Source: Microplitis mediator (taxonomy: Eukaryota > Arthropoda > Insecta > Hymenoptera > Braconidae). From it: a stretch of DNA of 64,000 nt. The stretch spans positions 2,746,097 to 2,810,096 of the forward strand of contig NC_079971.1 in assembly GCF_029852145.1 (NCBI RefSeq), read 5' to 3'. This document shows, one piece after another, positions 19,530 to 32,340 of this stretch. Each line of letters begins with the position of its first letter. The stretch's first letter is position 1. Under the pieces are notes generated by a model. The model worked only from the letters and a program-made list of their open reading frames with translations, ran no database searches and was not told where the DNA came from. A program made the translations under genes and the position numbers.

Positions 19530-20310
19530 AGGTCGGTCACCATTTTTCTATCACACACAGTAAAAATTATTGTGTACTTGTATTAAAAACGGCCTGTGTT
19601 AAATTTTGATAAATCAAGACATTTCTTTTTCGGTGTGCAGTCAGAGAATATGAAACTCTCCTTAAATTGTGTATTCAATCATCAAGTTAACGGGACAGAT
19701 TAATTAATGATAAATTATCATCTCATTAGTAGAACGTCACAAAATATGATTTGAAATGAATGACATAAATGACATATCTATACAGAATTTGCGGCTTCCT
19801 GGCACGCGGTTAGTGACCTCGTTGGCATATTACGCGTCGCGCGACGATCTAACCGGAAGTCAACGGTCTTTTCGCTGCTCCCGCATGTCCGTCCAAATGA
19901 AAACTAAAAAGACGATGAATTCCATAAACTTCCTACCGACTTAAATTTTTATTGTCACTCGAAATTTTATAAAAAAACAATAAATTTATTATAATTATTC
20001 ATTTTATTAGTTAATAAAAAAGTTGTTAAATCAAATTTGCAACTAAAATTTATTATATAACAGCACTAAACTTATAAATTACGCCTACAATTCCTAAGGA
20101 AATAATGTCACGTGAATAAATATGCATTTTGGAACGTGGATCGCATTACACCCGAACTGATGATGAAGGTCGAACTTAAATGCTCAAAGAAACGTCTTAA
20201 GCTACCAAGTGCCCGTGGTTCTCATTCTTGAATATTTTTAATAAAATAAATAAATAATTAATAGTCAAAAAAAAATTCCTCCTAAAGACAAAAAATGTAT
20301 ATTTTTATTT
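19530..20310. other. AT-rich DNA, nothing recognised
   Basis: No supported gene. A short frame at 19756-19944 has no domain or splice context. Confidence 0.5.
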
Positions 20311-21769
20311 ACACAGAAAAAAAATGAATTTATGGCGGAAAAAATTGTCTATCCCCAAGAAAATTTTTCCATTATCAATTGAAAACAAAAATTATCTTCG
20401 AGCACGGAAAGAAAATTATGGCAGCGGTTCCCATAATTTTGTGAAATTTTTTCCTATACCATCATAGGAATTACGATCATAAATTATGGGAGCGGTTCCT
20501 ATAATTATAGGAATGTTTCCCATAATTATAGGAATAGTTCCTATAATTATGGGAATGATTCCCATAACACTATAGGAATGTTTCCCATAATTATAGGAAT
20601 GTTCCTATAATTATGGGAATGATACCCATAACACTATAGGAATGATTCCGATAATTATAGGAATAGTTACTATAATTATGGGAAACATTCCCATAATTAA
20701 AGGAATAGTTCCTATAATTATGGGAATGATACCCATAACACTATAGGAATGTTTCCCATAATTAAAGGAATAGTTCCTATAATTATGGGAATGATACCCA
20801 TAACACTATAGGAATGTTTCCCATAATTACAGGAATAGTTCCTATAATTATGGGAATGATACCCATAACACTATAGGAATGATTCCTATAATTATAGGAA
20901 TGGTTCCTATAATTTATAGGAATACTTTCTATAATATTATAGGAACCATTCCCATAATATTATGGGAATGGTTCCTATAATAGTATGGGAACTATTCCTA
21001 TAATATTATGGGGATGATTCCCATAATGCAATTGAAATAGTTCGTATACTATTATGGGAATAGTTCCCATAATATTATAGGAATAGTTCCTATACCAATA
21101 TGGGAACCATTTCCATAATAGTATAGGAATGATTCCCATAATGGTATGGGAACTATTCTCATACTATTATGGGAATGGTTTCCATAATATATGGGAACCA
21201 TCCCTATAGTAGTATAGGTACTATTCCCATACCATTATGGGAACCATTCCCATAATAGTATAGGAATGATTCCCATAATGGTATGGGAACTATTCTCATA
21301 CTATTATGGGAATGGTTCCTATAATATATGGGAACCATCCCTATAGTAGTATAGGTACTATTCCCATACCATTATGGGAACCATTCCCATAATAGTATAG
21401 GAATGATTCCCATCATGGTATGGGAACTATTCTCATACTATTATGGGAATGGTTCCCATAATATATGGGAACCATCCCTATAGTAGTATAGGTACTATTC
21501 CCATACCATTATGGGAACCATTCCCATAATAGTATAGGAATGATTCCCATAATGGTATGGGAACTATTCTCATACTATTATGGGAATGGTTCCTATAATA
21601 TATGGGAACCATCCCTATAGTAGTATAGGTACTATTCCCATACCATTATGGGAACCATTCCCATAATGCATAGCAAAACTTCCAATAATTTTCTTTCCGT
21701 GAGCGAGAAAAAAATTTTTTTCATTTCAGAATGCAAAATATTTCTTTCGCCAAGAAATTTTTTTTGTGT
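20311..21769. mobile_element. Palindromic-word element, TTCCCATAAT/ATTATGGGAA array
   Basis: Ends ACACAGAAAAAAAATG and ...TTTTTTTTGTGT are inverted. Between about 20415 and 21668 lie some 60 alternating words of ATGGGAA/TTCCCAT and ATAGGAA/TTCCTAT, each spaced by AT-rich palindromes. A longer unit of about 120 bp (GGAATGATTCCCATAATGG...) repeats four times at about 21120-21660. Confidence 0.9.
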
Positions 21770-22913
21770 ATAGAAGAAAAAAAAAGTTTTTGAATGAAAT
21801 TTATTACTATCAAAATTAAGTGATTTTTTTGAGTAATTATTAAGTTGCAAAGAAATTATTTCGTCACAGTAATTACGCGCACTTTATGTACATGTAAAAA
21901 AAGTTAATTAATAAATAATAATTATAATTTACTAACTTGTTAAAAAAGTATTAAATTTAAAATCGAGAAAACTAGATATGCAGCATCATTACAAGACAAG
22001 AGACATCCTGTACTTTATACAAGGCCGTGATCATTTGTATGCTAATCGCAACTAGTATACAGCAGTATCGGTCCACACGCGTGAAGCGTAAACGTCAGAA
22101 AAACAAAGCTTTCAAAAATTATTACTGTAAATATATATATTATTTAATATGATAAATAAATATAAACTATAATTAGACATTTTATTTTTTTTTATGATTA
22201 CAAATTTCTTATTTTAATAATTTATATACATTTTTTGGTATGATTAAAATGTAAAGCCGAGTATATAATGAGATAAAAGTATATATGTACATGCATCGTT
22301 ATATATATTATCAGCATAAAACGTGCATATATACGTAATATAAAACATAAATAAATTTTAACATTATTTAGTAGACGAGATTATAAAATAATAACTTTTT
22401 GATTTATTAAAATATATATATTTTGCAAAAATTTATTTAATATATATAATATATGATAACATAAAAAGTTAAATGGATTGCAAATAGCTAATGTAATCGG
22501 ATTCAAGTGTTAAATTTTATATAAATATAAAAAATGGATTGATCTCAGAGGTGAATATAAATGAAAAAAAAAATATATATATATGTAGATGTATATATAT
22601 ATATATATATATAATCTTTCCCTTCGACATTATGACGAGGACGCTAACTCAATTTGTATGCGGGTATGCAACTCTGCCAGATGCTTGCTTAAAACCAGAC
22701 AGCCTTGCTCGAGCCTCTTGTGTGTATACATACGAGATATACCTTTACAAAATGTTATTTGGTGTATAATCCATTATTATATTTTAACAATAGTTTAATT
22801 ATTTATTTTGGAAATTTTTACTAACTTTGCAAGGACAAAGTATATTTTGAAATATGGTTCATCATAAATCATAAGTAATTAATTATTTATTTATTTTTTT
22901 TTAATCAATATTA
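21770..22913. other. AT-rich DNA with TA tracts, nothing recognised
   Basis: (TA)n runs near 22440-22455 and 22578-22613. No gene supported. Confidence 0.5.
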
Positions 22914-23244
22914 CACGGAGAAAAAAATATTGGGAACTTTATTTAAAGAAATCAGTTAAAATTGTGTAATTTTTACTATCTTGAGAATTAGATTTTTATT
23001 CGTTCACGCTAAAAAAAATGCTAACTATCACCATCTTGTAATAGGGAATGATAACTATCTGTATGTGATAATCATTAGCATGCTTTTATGTTAACTATTC
23101 GTTTCTCGTATAGTAATAATTATTATATTACCGATGGTAATAGTTACTGTCTAAATAGTAATAGTTACCATCTAGATACTACACTGTAAAAAGAGCGGTG
23201 TAGGAGGCGCTATTCGGCGGTGTTAAAATACCGGTGTAAAAGCG
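22914..23244. mobile_element. Cluster of CACGG/A-rich end fragments and GTAACTATT word array
   Basis: A left end TTACACGGAGAAAAAAAT at 22913, then from about 23006 repeated TAACTAT/ATAGTTA words to 23180, then the start (CACTGTAAAAAGAGCGGTGT) of a third element that resumes after 23734. Confidence 0.5.
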
Positions 23245-23734
23245 CCCGGGTCAAAAATAAAACTTGATTCAGGCTTGCTTCGTCTTATTTTCTTTTGAAG
23301 TTATCGATTTGCCGACGATTTTTTGATAAGATCTCGACTTTTTCAACTTAAATTTAATTTTTTCCAACTTTTTGAACTTTTTTCATCTTAGTTTCAACTT
23401 ATTCGTCTTATTCGTCACATTACTTTTGACTTGCTAAACCAAGTCGAAAAAAAGTCATTTATTCGCCTTACTTTCGCCTTAACATATAAAAATTATTTCA
23501 CCTTAGTTCTGACTTTTTCGACTTATAATTTAAGTCGAATAAGTCTACATCAAGCCAGTTTCGACTTGATTTAGACTTTTTCGCCTTACATTTTAAGTAG
23601 AATAAGTCTAAACCAAGGCGAAAACTTAATATATTTCATACCTCCGTGAAAAAGTCGAGTTTGTCTTGTGAAAAACGGCTCCAAATTTCGAGTTGGTAAA
23701 CCAAATCTAAATCAAGTTTTATTTTTGACCCGGG
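23245..23734. mobile_element. CCCGGGTC element, copy B (490 bp)
   Basis: Same ends as copy A; flanked by CG on both sides. Sits inside the GGTGTTAAAAT word element that spans about 23185-23970. Confidence 0.9.
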
Positions 23735-23970
23735 CGGGGTAACCTACGACCGCTCAGAGTATTAACTTTGGAAAGCTTATAAAACTTAAAAAATATCTTC
23801 ACACACGCACACACACTCAAACTCACGAGCACGCACACTAAGTAAAATATTTTAACACCGGGAAATTTTATTTAACACTGGTAAAAAATATTCACACCGG
23901 TGGCGGCGTTATTTTAACACCGCTTTCGGTGTTGAAATTTAACATCGCAAATTTAAACACCTACACCACT
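23735..23970. repeat. Right half of GGTGTTAAAAT/ATTTTAACACC word element
   Basis: ATTTTAACACCG-type words repeat five times or more and are inverse to GGTGTTAAAAT words at 23218-23235. Also a CACACACGCACACACAC run at about 23800. Confidence 0.6.
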
Positions 23971-24520
23971 TGGACTTACCCCGGTCATTTTCATATCTAA
24001 CAGATTATATAAATTATTCAAAATTTTTTACTCATTCATGATTTTATATTAATCGGATAATTCATTATTGTATTCAGAGTATATTGACGGATTTTCATCA
24101 AATTCAGTTGAGTATTACGCAATAATTTTATGAATAGTACAGACATAATATCAATTTAATAAAAAAAACTAAATCCGAATTGTGGAGTATGATTATTAAT
24201 ATTAATAACTGTTTAAATCAAATTCCTCGTATTGTTTCCTGATTCATTTGGTATCATCAAAATAATTGTTTTTTTTCCTGTTGAAAAAATTTGACTGTTT
24301 AGTATAGTTACTTCAAAAAATTATTTTAAATAATTCTGATCGGGAAATATTTATGTCAAAACCCTGTTTTCTCAACGTCTACTCAGCTGAGGGTAGATCC
24401 CTAGAGTAGAAGTACCATTTGTGGACACTGCTCCTATTTCAGACATTAAATACTTTATTTTAATTAATGAAAAATTATAACGCAAAATTTCTATTGTAAC
24501 AGTGTGATAAAAGTATAAAA
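23971..24520. other. AT-rich DNA, nothing recognised
   Basis: No gene or clear element. Confidence 0.5.
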
Positions 24521-25380
24521 GCGAACCCGAGTGAAAACATAAATTCTAGTTTAGTCCTCAATAGCCTCAATTCCTCTGATGTTTTATTTGCCGCCCAGAA
24601 AGTAACTCTACTTTAGTACTCAAAATCTTCAAGGAGAACTATAAGGTCTGAATGCGAATATTTTATCGATTTTAAATTATAAGTAAGACCTCAAAATCCT
24701 CAACGAATGAAAATTTATAGTTTGGACGAAAAATTTTAAATAGAAAAAGGGAGGGGAGAGAATACGTCGACCCATACAAAAAAAAAGAATCGGCCCATTA
24801 CTGGGCCGTGAATGGCTGCCAATTTTTAAGCATCGGCCGAAGATCGGCTAAATATCGGATGATAACGGTATGCCAAGCATTGGCCAATCGTGGCAATCAA
24901 TCATCGGCCAAAGCTTGGTATCAAGAGCACTCGATCAAACCGTTGGCCAACGAACGGCGGTTAATTGTGCGCCGTTTTTATAAGCAAAAAGACGGCTGCC
25001 AATGATTCACCATGCACGGGCCAGTATAGTTAGCCATTTATCGGCCAATCATTGCAAACCAGGCATCGGCCGACCTATGGGAAAATTTCGAAGCTTGGCG
25101 ACTTTGTATGGGGAATGAGACTTTTGAGGTTCAAATGTGGATAAAATTATTCCTGTATGTTTTGAGTATTTTGAGGCTCTAATCCAGATTATGTTATTCC
25201 AGTTTAGTCCTCAAAGTGGTAAAAAAGGGTCGTAACTACTACTTTGAGGACTAAACTCGGATAACTTTCTATACTGTTGTCAATTTTAAAATTCTAAATT
25301 GATCCTCAAAAACCTCATTGAGAACTTTGAGACTTAAATCCAAATTTGTTTTTTGCTTCGGGAAGACTTTGAAAAATGAT
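24521..25380. repeat. AGTCCTCAAA/TTTGAGGACT word element
   Basis: TAGTCCTCAA, CCTCAAAAxCCTCA and inverse TTTGAGGACTAAA words are scattered on both sides of the MITE at 24771, giving a loose palindrome. Similar words appear at 38280-38480 and 57140-57250. Confidence 0.5.
24771..25112 (-). mobile_element. CCCATACAAA MITE, copy 2 (342 bp)
   Basis: Reverse orientation to copy 1, about 95% alike by eye; flanked by GA on both sides. Confidence 0.92.
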
Positions 25381-25741
25381 ATTAGCTATCCGTATGGCTA
25401 TAGTAGCAATCCACTTGCCACCGCTGCCGTTGGATAGCTGGAATTACTTTGCACAAGATTCCTAACCTAACTAACCTCTAAATAGTTGACCAAGTATCAT
25501 CGGCATATATGCCAAAAGCTGTTTCGTTATTATCAAAATATTTTTTACGTACTTTAATTGATAGTCTCAACAACAATTAGTAATAAATGATTTCGAATAT
25601 TCACCAAATACTAAGAATACTTTTAGGTAACAGTTATTTCTGTAAAAAATGTTCATTTAGTTTGTATGTCAGTTATTATTTTTCTAAATTTGAATTCGGA
25701 TTTATATACCTCGAAGTGGTTTTTTAAAATTTTTAAGTCTA

Positions 25742-26043
25742 TACACGGAAAAAAATTTTCTTTAAAAATTACCTTTAAATTCACTGTAATCGTGGGACGA
25801 ATGGCATGACCTAATCATTTGTCGGTAAGTAAGATAATTTTTAATTTTTTTTCAACAAATTTTACCGTAGTCTACTGTAAATTTTATTCGGTTTTCGGTA
25901 AATTTTGTGAAGCCTAACCTCAAAATAAATAAATTTTTCCGTAATTTTTAATTTGAAAATGGTAATGAATAAAAGCGCCGCATTATGTCCCACGATTACA
26001 GTGAATTTAACGGTAATTTTCATCGAAAATTTTTTACCGTGTA
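25742..26043. mobile_element. TACACGG-ended MITE with 56-bp inverted ends
   Basis: Left TACACGGAAAAAAATTTTC... through ATCGTGGGAC reappears inverted at the right as GTCCCACGAT... through TTTTACCGTGTA with few mismatches. Confidence 0.85.
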
Positions 26044-26049
26044 ACCATA

Positions 26050-27670
26050 ATATACATGTATCAAGGGCCAAAGATCCAGAGCTTATATTAATCATGAGCC
26101 TTCGATACTTATCATATGCAAATAGACTTATTGAAGATAAACCATCTGGAATATCGGGAATTCGGTGATAGATTGACGTGAGCTTCTATAGAGGAAATAG
26201 AGAGTACTATTATACAAGCTACCATCAAAGATATATCGCAGTCAACACAAGCGTTTGATGGCCATAATCAGATTCCAATAGACCATTCACTCCATTATAT
26301 ACCACTACTATTGCTGCTTTAGCTATCAGCATAATACAAGTGCGTTTATCGTGGGTTCATAGCAAATATAGAAGTATCTCAAGGAAATTATCATCATTCC
26401 TCAAACCAGTAGTCGAGATAGTTAAGTAAATAAATAAAAATTAATTATTACATATAAATCTGTCTCATTTGACACGAGATTTATTATGAGACTTTAAAAC
26501 AATTGAGAATATAAGGTAAGATATGAAATTGTTGGGTAACCATGTAACCAAGTACGCAATTATCCCTTATAAGATATAATATACACAGTTTTCTATATCT
26601 CGTAAAAGAGCCAATAAGGGAGTACAGGGTAGCTGTGTATGGGCAGTAAGCCTTAAAGACCGGTATCAGAAAAAAAAAAAACAAGCAAGAGAGAGACAGT
26701 GATAAAGAGTGAATATAAAGAATGAAAGAAAAGAGCAAATGAAAGAAAGCGCGGTAAAAACCGGCTCATGACGATAAGGGACCCCCTACCGGTTCTATGC
26801 GCCAGGTACCTACTTTGGATCATTCCAAAGAAGTCAGGATTTTGCCGCTTACGCCTCTCTTTTTATATTCTTCTTTATTTCTTTGGCTTGTTCGGATGTT
26901 GTATTTGTTGAAAGTTGAGATCCTTTAGCACACACATAAATACATACACACGTAAATACACAACAGGGTATGTGTGCCTTAAAAATACTGTGGTACAGAA
27001 ACGAGCCGACTAAGCGGCGCCCCTTGCAAGAGAGTACATAATCTCGATGAAATTATAGACGACAAGCTTGAAAAAGGTATATGTGTATAAGTTTTAGTTT
27101 TGTAGGTAGAGTAAGAAAATAAAAGAGAAATGAGAATGAAGAATGAAAGAAAAGGAGAAGAAGAAGAAGAAGAAGAAGAAGAAGAAATCGTTTACTGTGG
27201 AAACGTGCAGTGTTGTCAGACAGCAAGGCGAGGCTAAAGAAAAAGACAAGGATGTAAAGAGATACCGAAGTATAGAGTAAGAAATATATACGAGAATTCA
27301 AAAAAAGGAATAAGAAAGATATAAGGGAGAGAGAACAGAAACAACTTGGGGGCCGTACCGGACCATCATGCCAAGTATTCGCGATCATTATTCCACTTGT
27401 TTTACTCTATAACACCAGAGGGAATAACCTTGAAAGCTCGGAGAATAACAAAAAATGTTTATAAGCTGCAAGAGTTTTCGTATATGTTAAGTGTTATTTT
27501 ATTTTATGTTTTATTTTGCTTGTACAACCATACAATTTTCTTAGAATTCATATAATCATTTTTGTATTCTATTCATGAAATATTCTTGCATTCTATTTCG
27601 GTATGACTTTTGAATTCGATCGTTATTTCGAATAACGATCACTTGATGCAAATGTTCTTACAAAATTCCG
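26050..27670. other. Intronic DNA, nothing recognised apart from a (GAA)n tract
   Basis: (GAA)n at about 27157-27186. No supported gene, although several short frames are open by chance. Confidence 0.5.
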
Positions 27671-27674
27671 TCAT

Positions 27675-28089
27675 ACACTGAAAAAAATAATCGGTAGTAG
27701 CTACCTATTGGCAATCTGTAGCTGCTACCGATTATTTTTCGGTAGCCGCTACCGATTATTTCTTTACCAGTTACCTAATTTTTGGTAACAGCTACCGAAT
27801 AATTTTCGGATACAGCTACCGATTATTTCGGTAACGGCTACCGAAATAATCGGTAGCTGTTACCGAATAATCGGTAGCCGTTACCGAAATAATCGGAAGC
27901 GGCTACCGAAAAATCATCGGTAGTAGCTACCGACTGCCAATCGGTAGCTGCTACCGAAAATTAATCAGTAGCAGCTACCGATTATTTCGGTAACGGGTAT
28001 TGAAATAATCGGAAGCGGCTACCGAAAAATCATCGGTAGTAGCTACCGACTGCCAATCGGTAGCTACTACCGATTATTTTTTTTAGTGT
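27675..28089. mobile_element. Palindromic-word element, GGTAGCTACCGATTATT array
   Basis: Ends ACACTGAAAAAAATAATCGG and its inverse ...TTATTTTTTTTAGTGT. The interior is about 20 copies of (A/T)CGGTAGC-x-GCTACCGA words, each a palindrome. Confidence 0.9.
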
Positions 28090-28230
28090 AATTTAGCGTG
28101 CTTATAATAGTGGACTTTTATAGATTCTCGTTATTTATATTGAGGATTTAAATAAATTTACTTTTTTGATCTGCGTTCAACGACTACGTTTGTTATAAAA
28201 ATATTTAATGTCACAAAATTGTTAAAATAC

Positions 28231-28464
28231 CTTGTGAGCAGTATCTTCAGCATCTCTGCCAAATTCGCGTCGTGGACTAGTTTTTGTAAAACTTCTGTTA
28301 CCCGTAGACTGATATTTACTGTTTAAAAGCTCAGCAGGTGGTTTGTAATCTCTATAACCTGTTGGAGATGGTGTTGCTACTGGCACTTGATCTCTTGGAG
28401 TTAAAGAATGTTCATTTGATCCGTTCATCTCTAATGCATCGTCATTAATGTCTTGAGTCATGAT
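28231..28464 (-). CDS. Rab26: Rab26-type GTPase, exon with start codon and disordered N-terminus
   Basis: The exon has an acceptor (pyrimidine-rich, ending TTTACAG at 28465) two to three bases before an ATG at 28461, and a donor GTATTTT at 28230. It encodes 77 residues rich in Ser, Pro, Thr and Asn, ending AEDTAHK in phase 0, which leads into the P-loop exon at 18336. Long, low-complexity N-terminal extensions are known for Rab26. An upstream 5'-UTR exon must exist to the right and was not identified. If that exon is coding, translation could begin further upstream. Confidence 0.78.
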
Positions 28465-28465
28465 C

Positions 28466-29056
28466 TGTAAAGAAAAAAAAAAATAACATGTTTAAATTTT
28501 TTTGAGCAACAAAGTAAATTATGTATATAACTAAACTTCATCTTGTTTCTCTTTTAACTCTAAAAAACATAATAATAAATATGTCGATACTTTTTAGAAG
28601 CCATCAAAGAAAAATAAGAAGCTTTCGATGCAAAAAGATTCAGTAGAAGAAGAAATGTTGAATGTTTCAAGAAAACGAAAAACTTTCCAATCCCATATTA
28701 CTCTTTTTTTCTATAGATTTTCTTTCGTAGAAATTTTTTTCTTTGTTATTCTTACGTATATTCCCATTGGAAAACGAATTACATCGGATTTATTCAACAT
28801 CTCTACAGAAATAAACCTTTCCCAAAGTACTATTATAAATCATACATGCATTTAAGTGAAATTTCCGTCCTTGCATTTTGATCATTATTACATAGAAAGT
28901 AAGAAACTTTAAAAAATAGTGTTTGAAATTATAACCAGGAACTTGGGTGTCATTATAGGGAATTGTAACATTTAAAACAATAAATTTTATAATACGAGTC
29001 ATAAATTTTTAATGCAAGTTGTGATTTTTAAAGGTCAAATTTAATTTTTTCTGCAT
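28466..29056. other. Intronic DNA of the Rab gene, nothing recognised
   Basis: Starts with the polypyrimidine tract of the acceptor; no other feature. Confidence 0.5.
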
Positions 29057-29349
29057 ACTCTCTTTAAATGAATCAGTGAAAAGTACTGCAAATCAGTATG
29101 CATATCTGCGAATCAATTCCAAATATATCACTGATTGTATTCACTGCTCTCTAAAAATAAATTAGTGAAATTCTCGCGAATCAGTGGATAGTCACTATTT
29201 CTACAGCTATATAATTATACCACTAATTCAACCAGTGGTTATACTTATAGCTGGTTCCCAGTGAATATTCACTAATATGAAGTGAATTTCACTGATTCAT
29301 TTTTAGAGAGTAGTTGGAATACTTTTTACTTATTCATTTTAAGAGAGTA
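29057..29349. mobile_element. Nested pair of CTCTCTAAA hairpin MITEs
   Basis: An outer hairpin (ACTCTCTTTAAATGAATCAG ... TTCATTTTAAGAGAGT) is split by an inner one at 29146-29311 (CTCTCTAAAAATAAATTAG ... TTCATTTTTAGAGAG). Both belong to the hairpin superfamily found throughout the window. Confidence 0.8.
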
Positions 29350-29421
29350 GGCAATGAATTCTAGTATTTATACTATAATTATTTACATTTTATTATAAAA
29401 AAATGTTGGAAAATCCAAAAG

Positions 29422-30138
29422 TGCACACCTCAATCGCTCAATTTATTTTTAATCATTACTTTTATTATTATATAATATTAATATGTTTTTTTTTATTATG
29501 AACTTTTATTCAACTTACAAATTATCAATTTGATTTTTTAATTTTTATTTCTTATTTTCAGTTTAATACTTTTTTACTAACATTTTTTTCTAAATATCCC
29601 GCCTTGTTTTGTCTTAAATGTCGCTTTTTTTTTTCAAACATATTGATACGCTAGTGCTGCCACCAGTAGTTGATAGAGAGAAACAATGAAAAAAATAATA
29701 ACAACAGTAAAAATAGCAGCTAAATTTTTCACGAAGAATCAGTTTTCACGTTTTTTATTAATTACACCAAAACAAAAAGGATTCAGATAGTAATTTTTGA
29801 AAGGGTTCTTGTGATCAGAAATACACAGATAATAAAAAAAAAACTAAGTCGATAAGTCTTGTTTTTCGAAAGTTATCGTGTTTAGACGAGTCCGAACACC
29901 ACAATTGACGCACTGAGGGCTTCGGACTAAATCATTTTTTAAAAATTAATCACATCATTAATAAAATAAGGATTGCATTGAAAAATGTTCCTTAATAAAT
30001 TTCCTTTAAAATGGTATATATCATTAACAACTTGGGTGTACTATAAAGAAAGTAGAGAGGATTTAAAGTCCGTGAAAGGGCCGAGAGTGAGAGAGTGACA
30101 GTAAAGCACACCTAACGCTTTCGCGATTGAGGTGTGCA
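29422..30138. mobile_element. TGCACACCTCAATCGC element (717 bp)
   Basis: 16-bp perfect terminal inverted repeats, flanked by AAAG on both sides (4-bp duplication). The right end also carries a subterminal hairpin. No coding capacity seen. Confidence 0.75.
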
Positions 30139-30211
30139 AAAGAATTGCTATTTAGACTGATAGTCTTTACTAATCATTTTATCATTGTATATTGCTCGTA
30201 GTTTCTCAATT

Positions 30212-30373
30212 TATTCTCTAAAAATGAATCAGTGAACAGTGCTACAAATCAGTAAATATTCACTGCGAATCAGTCGTAAGTATATCACTAATTGAATCAG
30301 TTATACTTGGGACTATTTATGCAGTGAACATTCACTGATTGGAGTACTTTTCACTGATTCATTTTAAAAGAAT
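30212..30373. mobile_element. CTCTAAAAATGAATCAGTGAA hairpin MITE
   Basis: Same type as the outer copy at 29057; inverted halves with AATCAGT and ACTGATT words. Confidence 0.75.
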
Positions 30374-30379
30374 ACGTAG

Positions 30380-30700
30380 ATCTACTCAGGTCTATATGCA
30401 CAGTAAAATACGAACCGTCAAAGTGTAAAAAAAGCGTGTGCTTAAATTCTGAGTGTTGAATTTTTAACACTTTTGTGTGTCAATTTAATCAGTCACGTGA
30501 ATTAGTGAAAATTAGTGATTATTTACTAATTCCAAGTGCAAACCGAACCCCTAATTTCAAAAAGTGCTTCGGTTGGTACTCAAAATTAGCGAATATTCAC
30601 TTATTTCATTTATTTATGTTTAGAGAGTAACATATAAATAAGTGTAAAACGTTCGTTTTACACACGATATATATTAATTTCGACGAATCCTTCTTTACTG
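30380..30700. mobile_element. Composite of a decayed hairpin MITE inside an ACAGTAAA-ended element
   Basis: CACAGTAAAATACGAA at 30399 and TTCTTTACTGTG at 30690 look like paired ends; between them about 30495-30629 is a degenerate hairpin with the ACCGAAC...GTTTGCACTT core. Confidence 0.5.
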
Positions 30701-30708
30701 TGCGTAGG

Positions 30709-30970
30709 TACACTTTTTTTTGCATGATTAGATCTACGTAGATTGGCATAGATTTATATGTAGATCTATGAAGATTTGATATAGCTGATGTAGGTATATA
30801 TTAGATCTAATGATGCATAAAAAAATGTATTCAACACGGGCCTGTGTAGATCTACTTATAGATATACGCAGTAGACCTGCGTAAATCAATTACTTGAATC
30901 TACATAGATATACGTAGATCGCCATAATGGAACCAATTAAATCTACGTGGATCTAATCCGTTTTTTCACG
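30709..30970. repeat. TAGATCTACGTAGATC word array (two adjacent palindromes)
   Basis: GTAGATCTA-type words repeat about 14 times. The first palindrome spans about 30709-30830, the second about 30835-30970 and ends CCGTTTTTTCACGG. Confidence 0.75.
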
Positions 30971-32300
30971 GATAACTAAATAAGCTATGTTCTAATTACA
31001 TTTATCAATCTAAAAGACAATAATCGCATTTAAATAAATGAAGACCAAGCAAAGAAAAATTGAATTAGTTACTAAAAAGTGTACTAATTAAGAAAAAACG
31101 ATAGCCAGGAGAAGTTAAAAAGAAAAGTATGTCTTGATAGTGTAAAAAGAAATAAACAGAGTCTTCTTTAGTCTTTATAAAATCTGAGATACAACACGCC
31201 ACCGCCCTCCATTTCATTTCGCCCTTCAGACCGCCCCATAAAACCTTGGGGAAAATACAGGGGTGGCCCCACCTCTCTAAAATATAAGACCTCGAGTTGC
31301 TCTCACGTTTTATTTCTCAATTGCACTCTCGCAGCCCAACAATAAAAGTCAATTAATGTCTTTTTCTCCAATTAAATAATAAAAAAAATTTATCCCCTTT
31401 TTATAATCATCTCTTATTTTCTTATTCCAAATATTGCATGCGGAATCGAGTTTTTTTACAAAAAATCCAAGCAAAACAGCATCATTTTCTTTTGTACAAT
31501 AAAAATAAAAATTATGCTGAAAATTGGAACCCAATGCGACGCGTACGTGATCGAAAAATATATACGTCTATATACACATGTATTTGTGACAGTACTTTTT
31601 GTGATATATAAATTCATTTTATACACCCGCAAGGAATAAAAAGATCGATGGTTGTTAGAGAATTTATTCACAAGAGATGAATCGAAGAAGACAAACGATT
31701 TATTTTATTTTGAAATAAATGTATAAAATGGTAATAATATGTTATTATTATAAAAATCTATTGCTGTATCGATCATCACTTGTTGACATATGAAAAATTT
31801 TTTGCATTACTGAAAAACTATATACATTTTTAGACTGCGTTATTAATATCAATCATAAATAAATACTGTTTATTTTTTTAAATGTCAATGATAATTTTAC
31901 TGACACCCACAGTGCAAGTGATATATAATGTCAATTGGCGGTATCATATTTATATATATATATATTTGGTCTCTAATTCTATATTGTGAGAATCAAGTGA
32001 CATACTGGCATCAATCGATCATTTGATAGCCGATATTGCTAACTACCAGCCACAAAACACATCGAGTATCACGTTTATGAACATCGGAAACGTTAATACA
32101 AACGCTGTCGATATTCCCAGGGCTCGGATGGGATCGACCGCCTGTCGGTATCTAGGATTATCGGCATTTCCGGGCGACGTATACTCTTCTCTACTCTACT
32201 CTTTACTCACTTTTGCACGATGGGATAAATTCAAAAGGGACAAAGGCCAATCCAGCCGTGAACGCTAAAAGAAAAGCCGATAGAGATAGACTAAGCCATA

Positions 32301-32340
<40 letters not shown>

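Noticed and set aside
31200..31335. Possible 5'-UTR exon in a CT-rich patch
   Set aside because: No coding frame or convincing splice sites.
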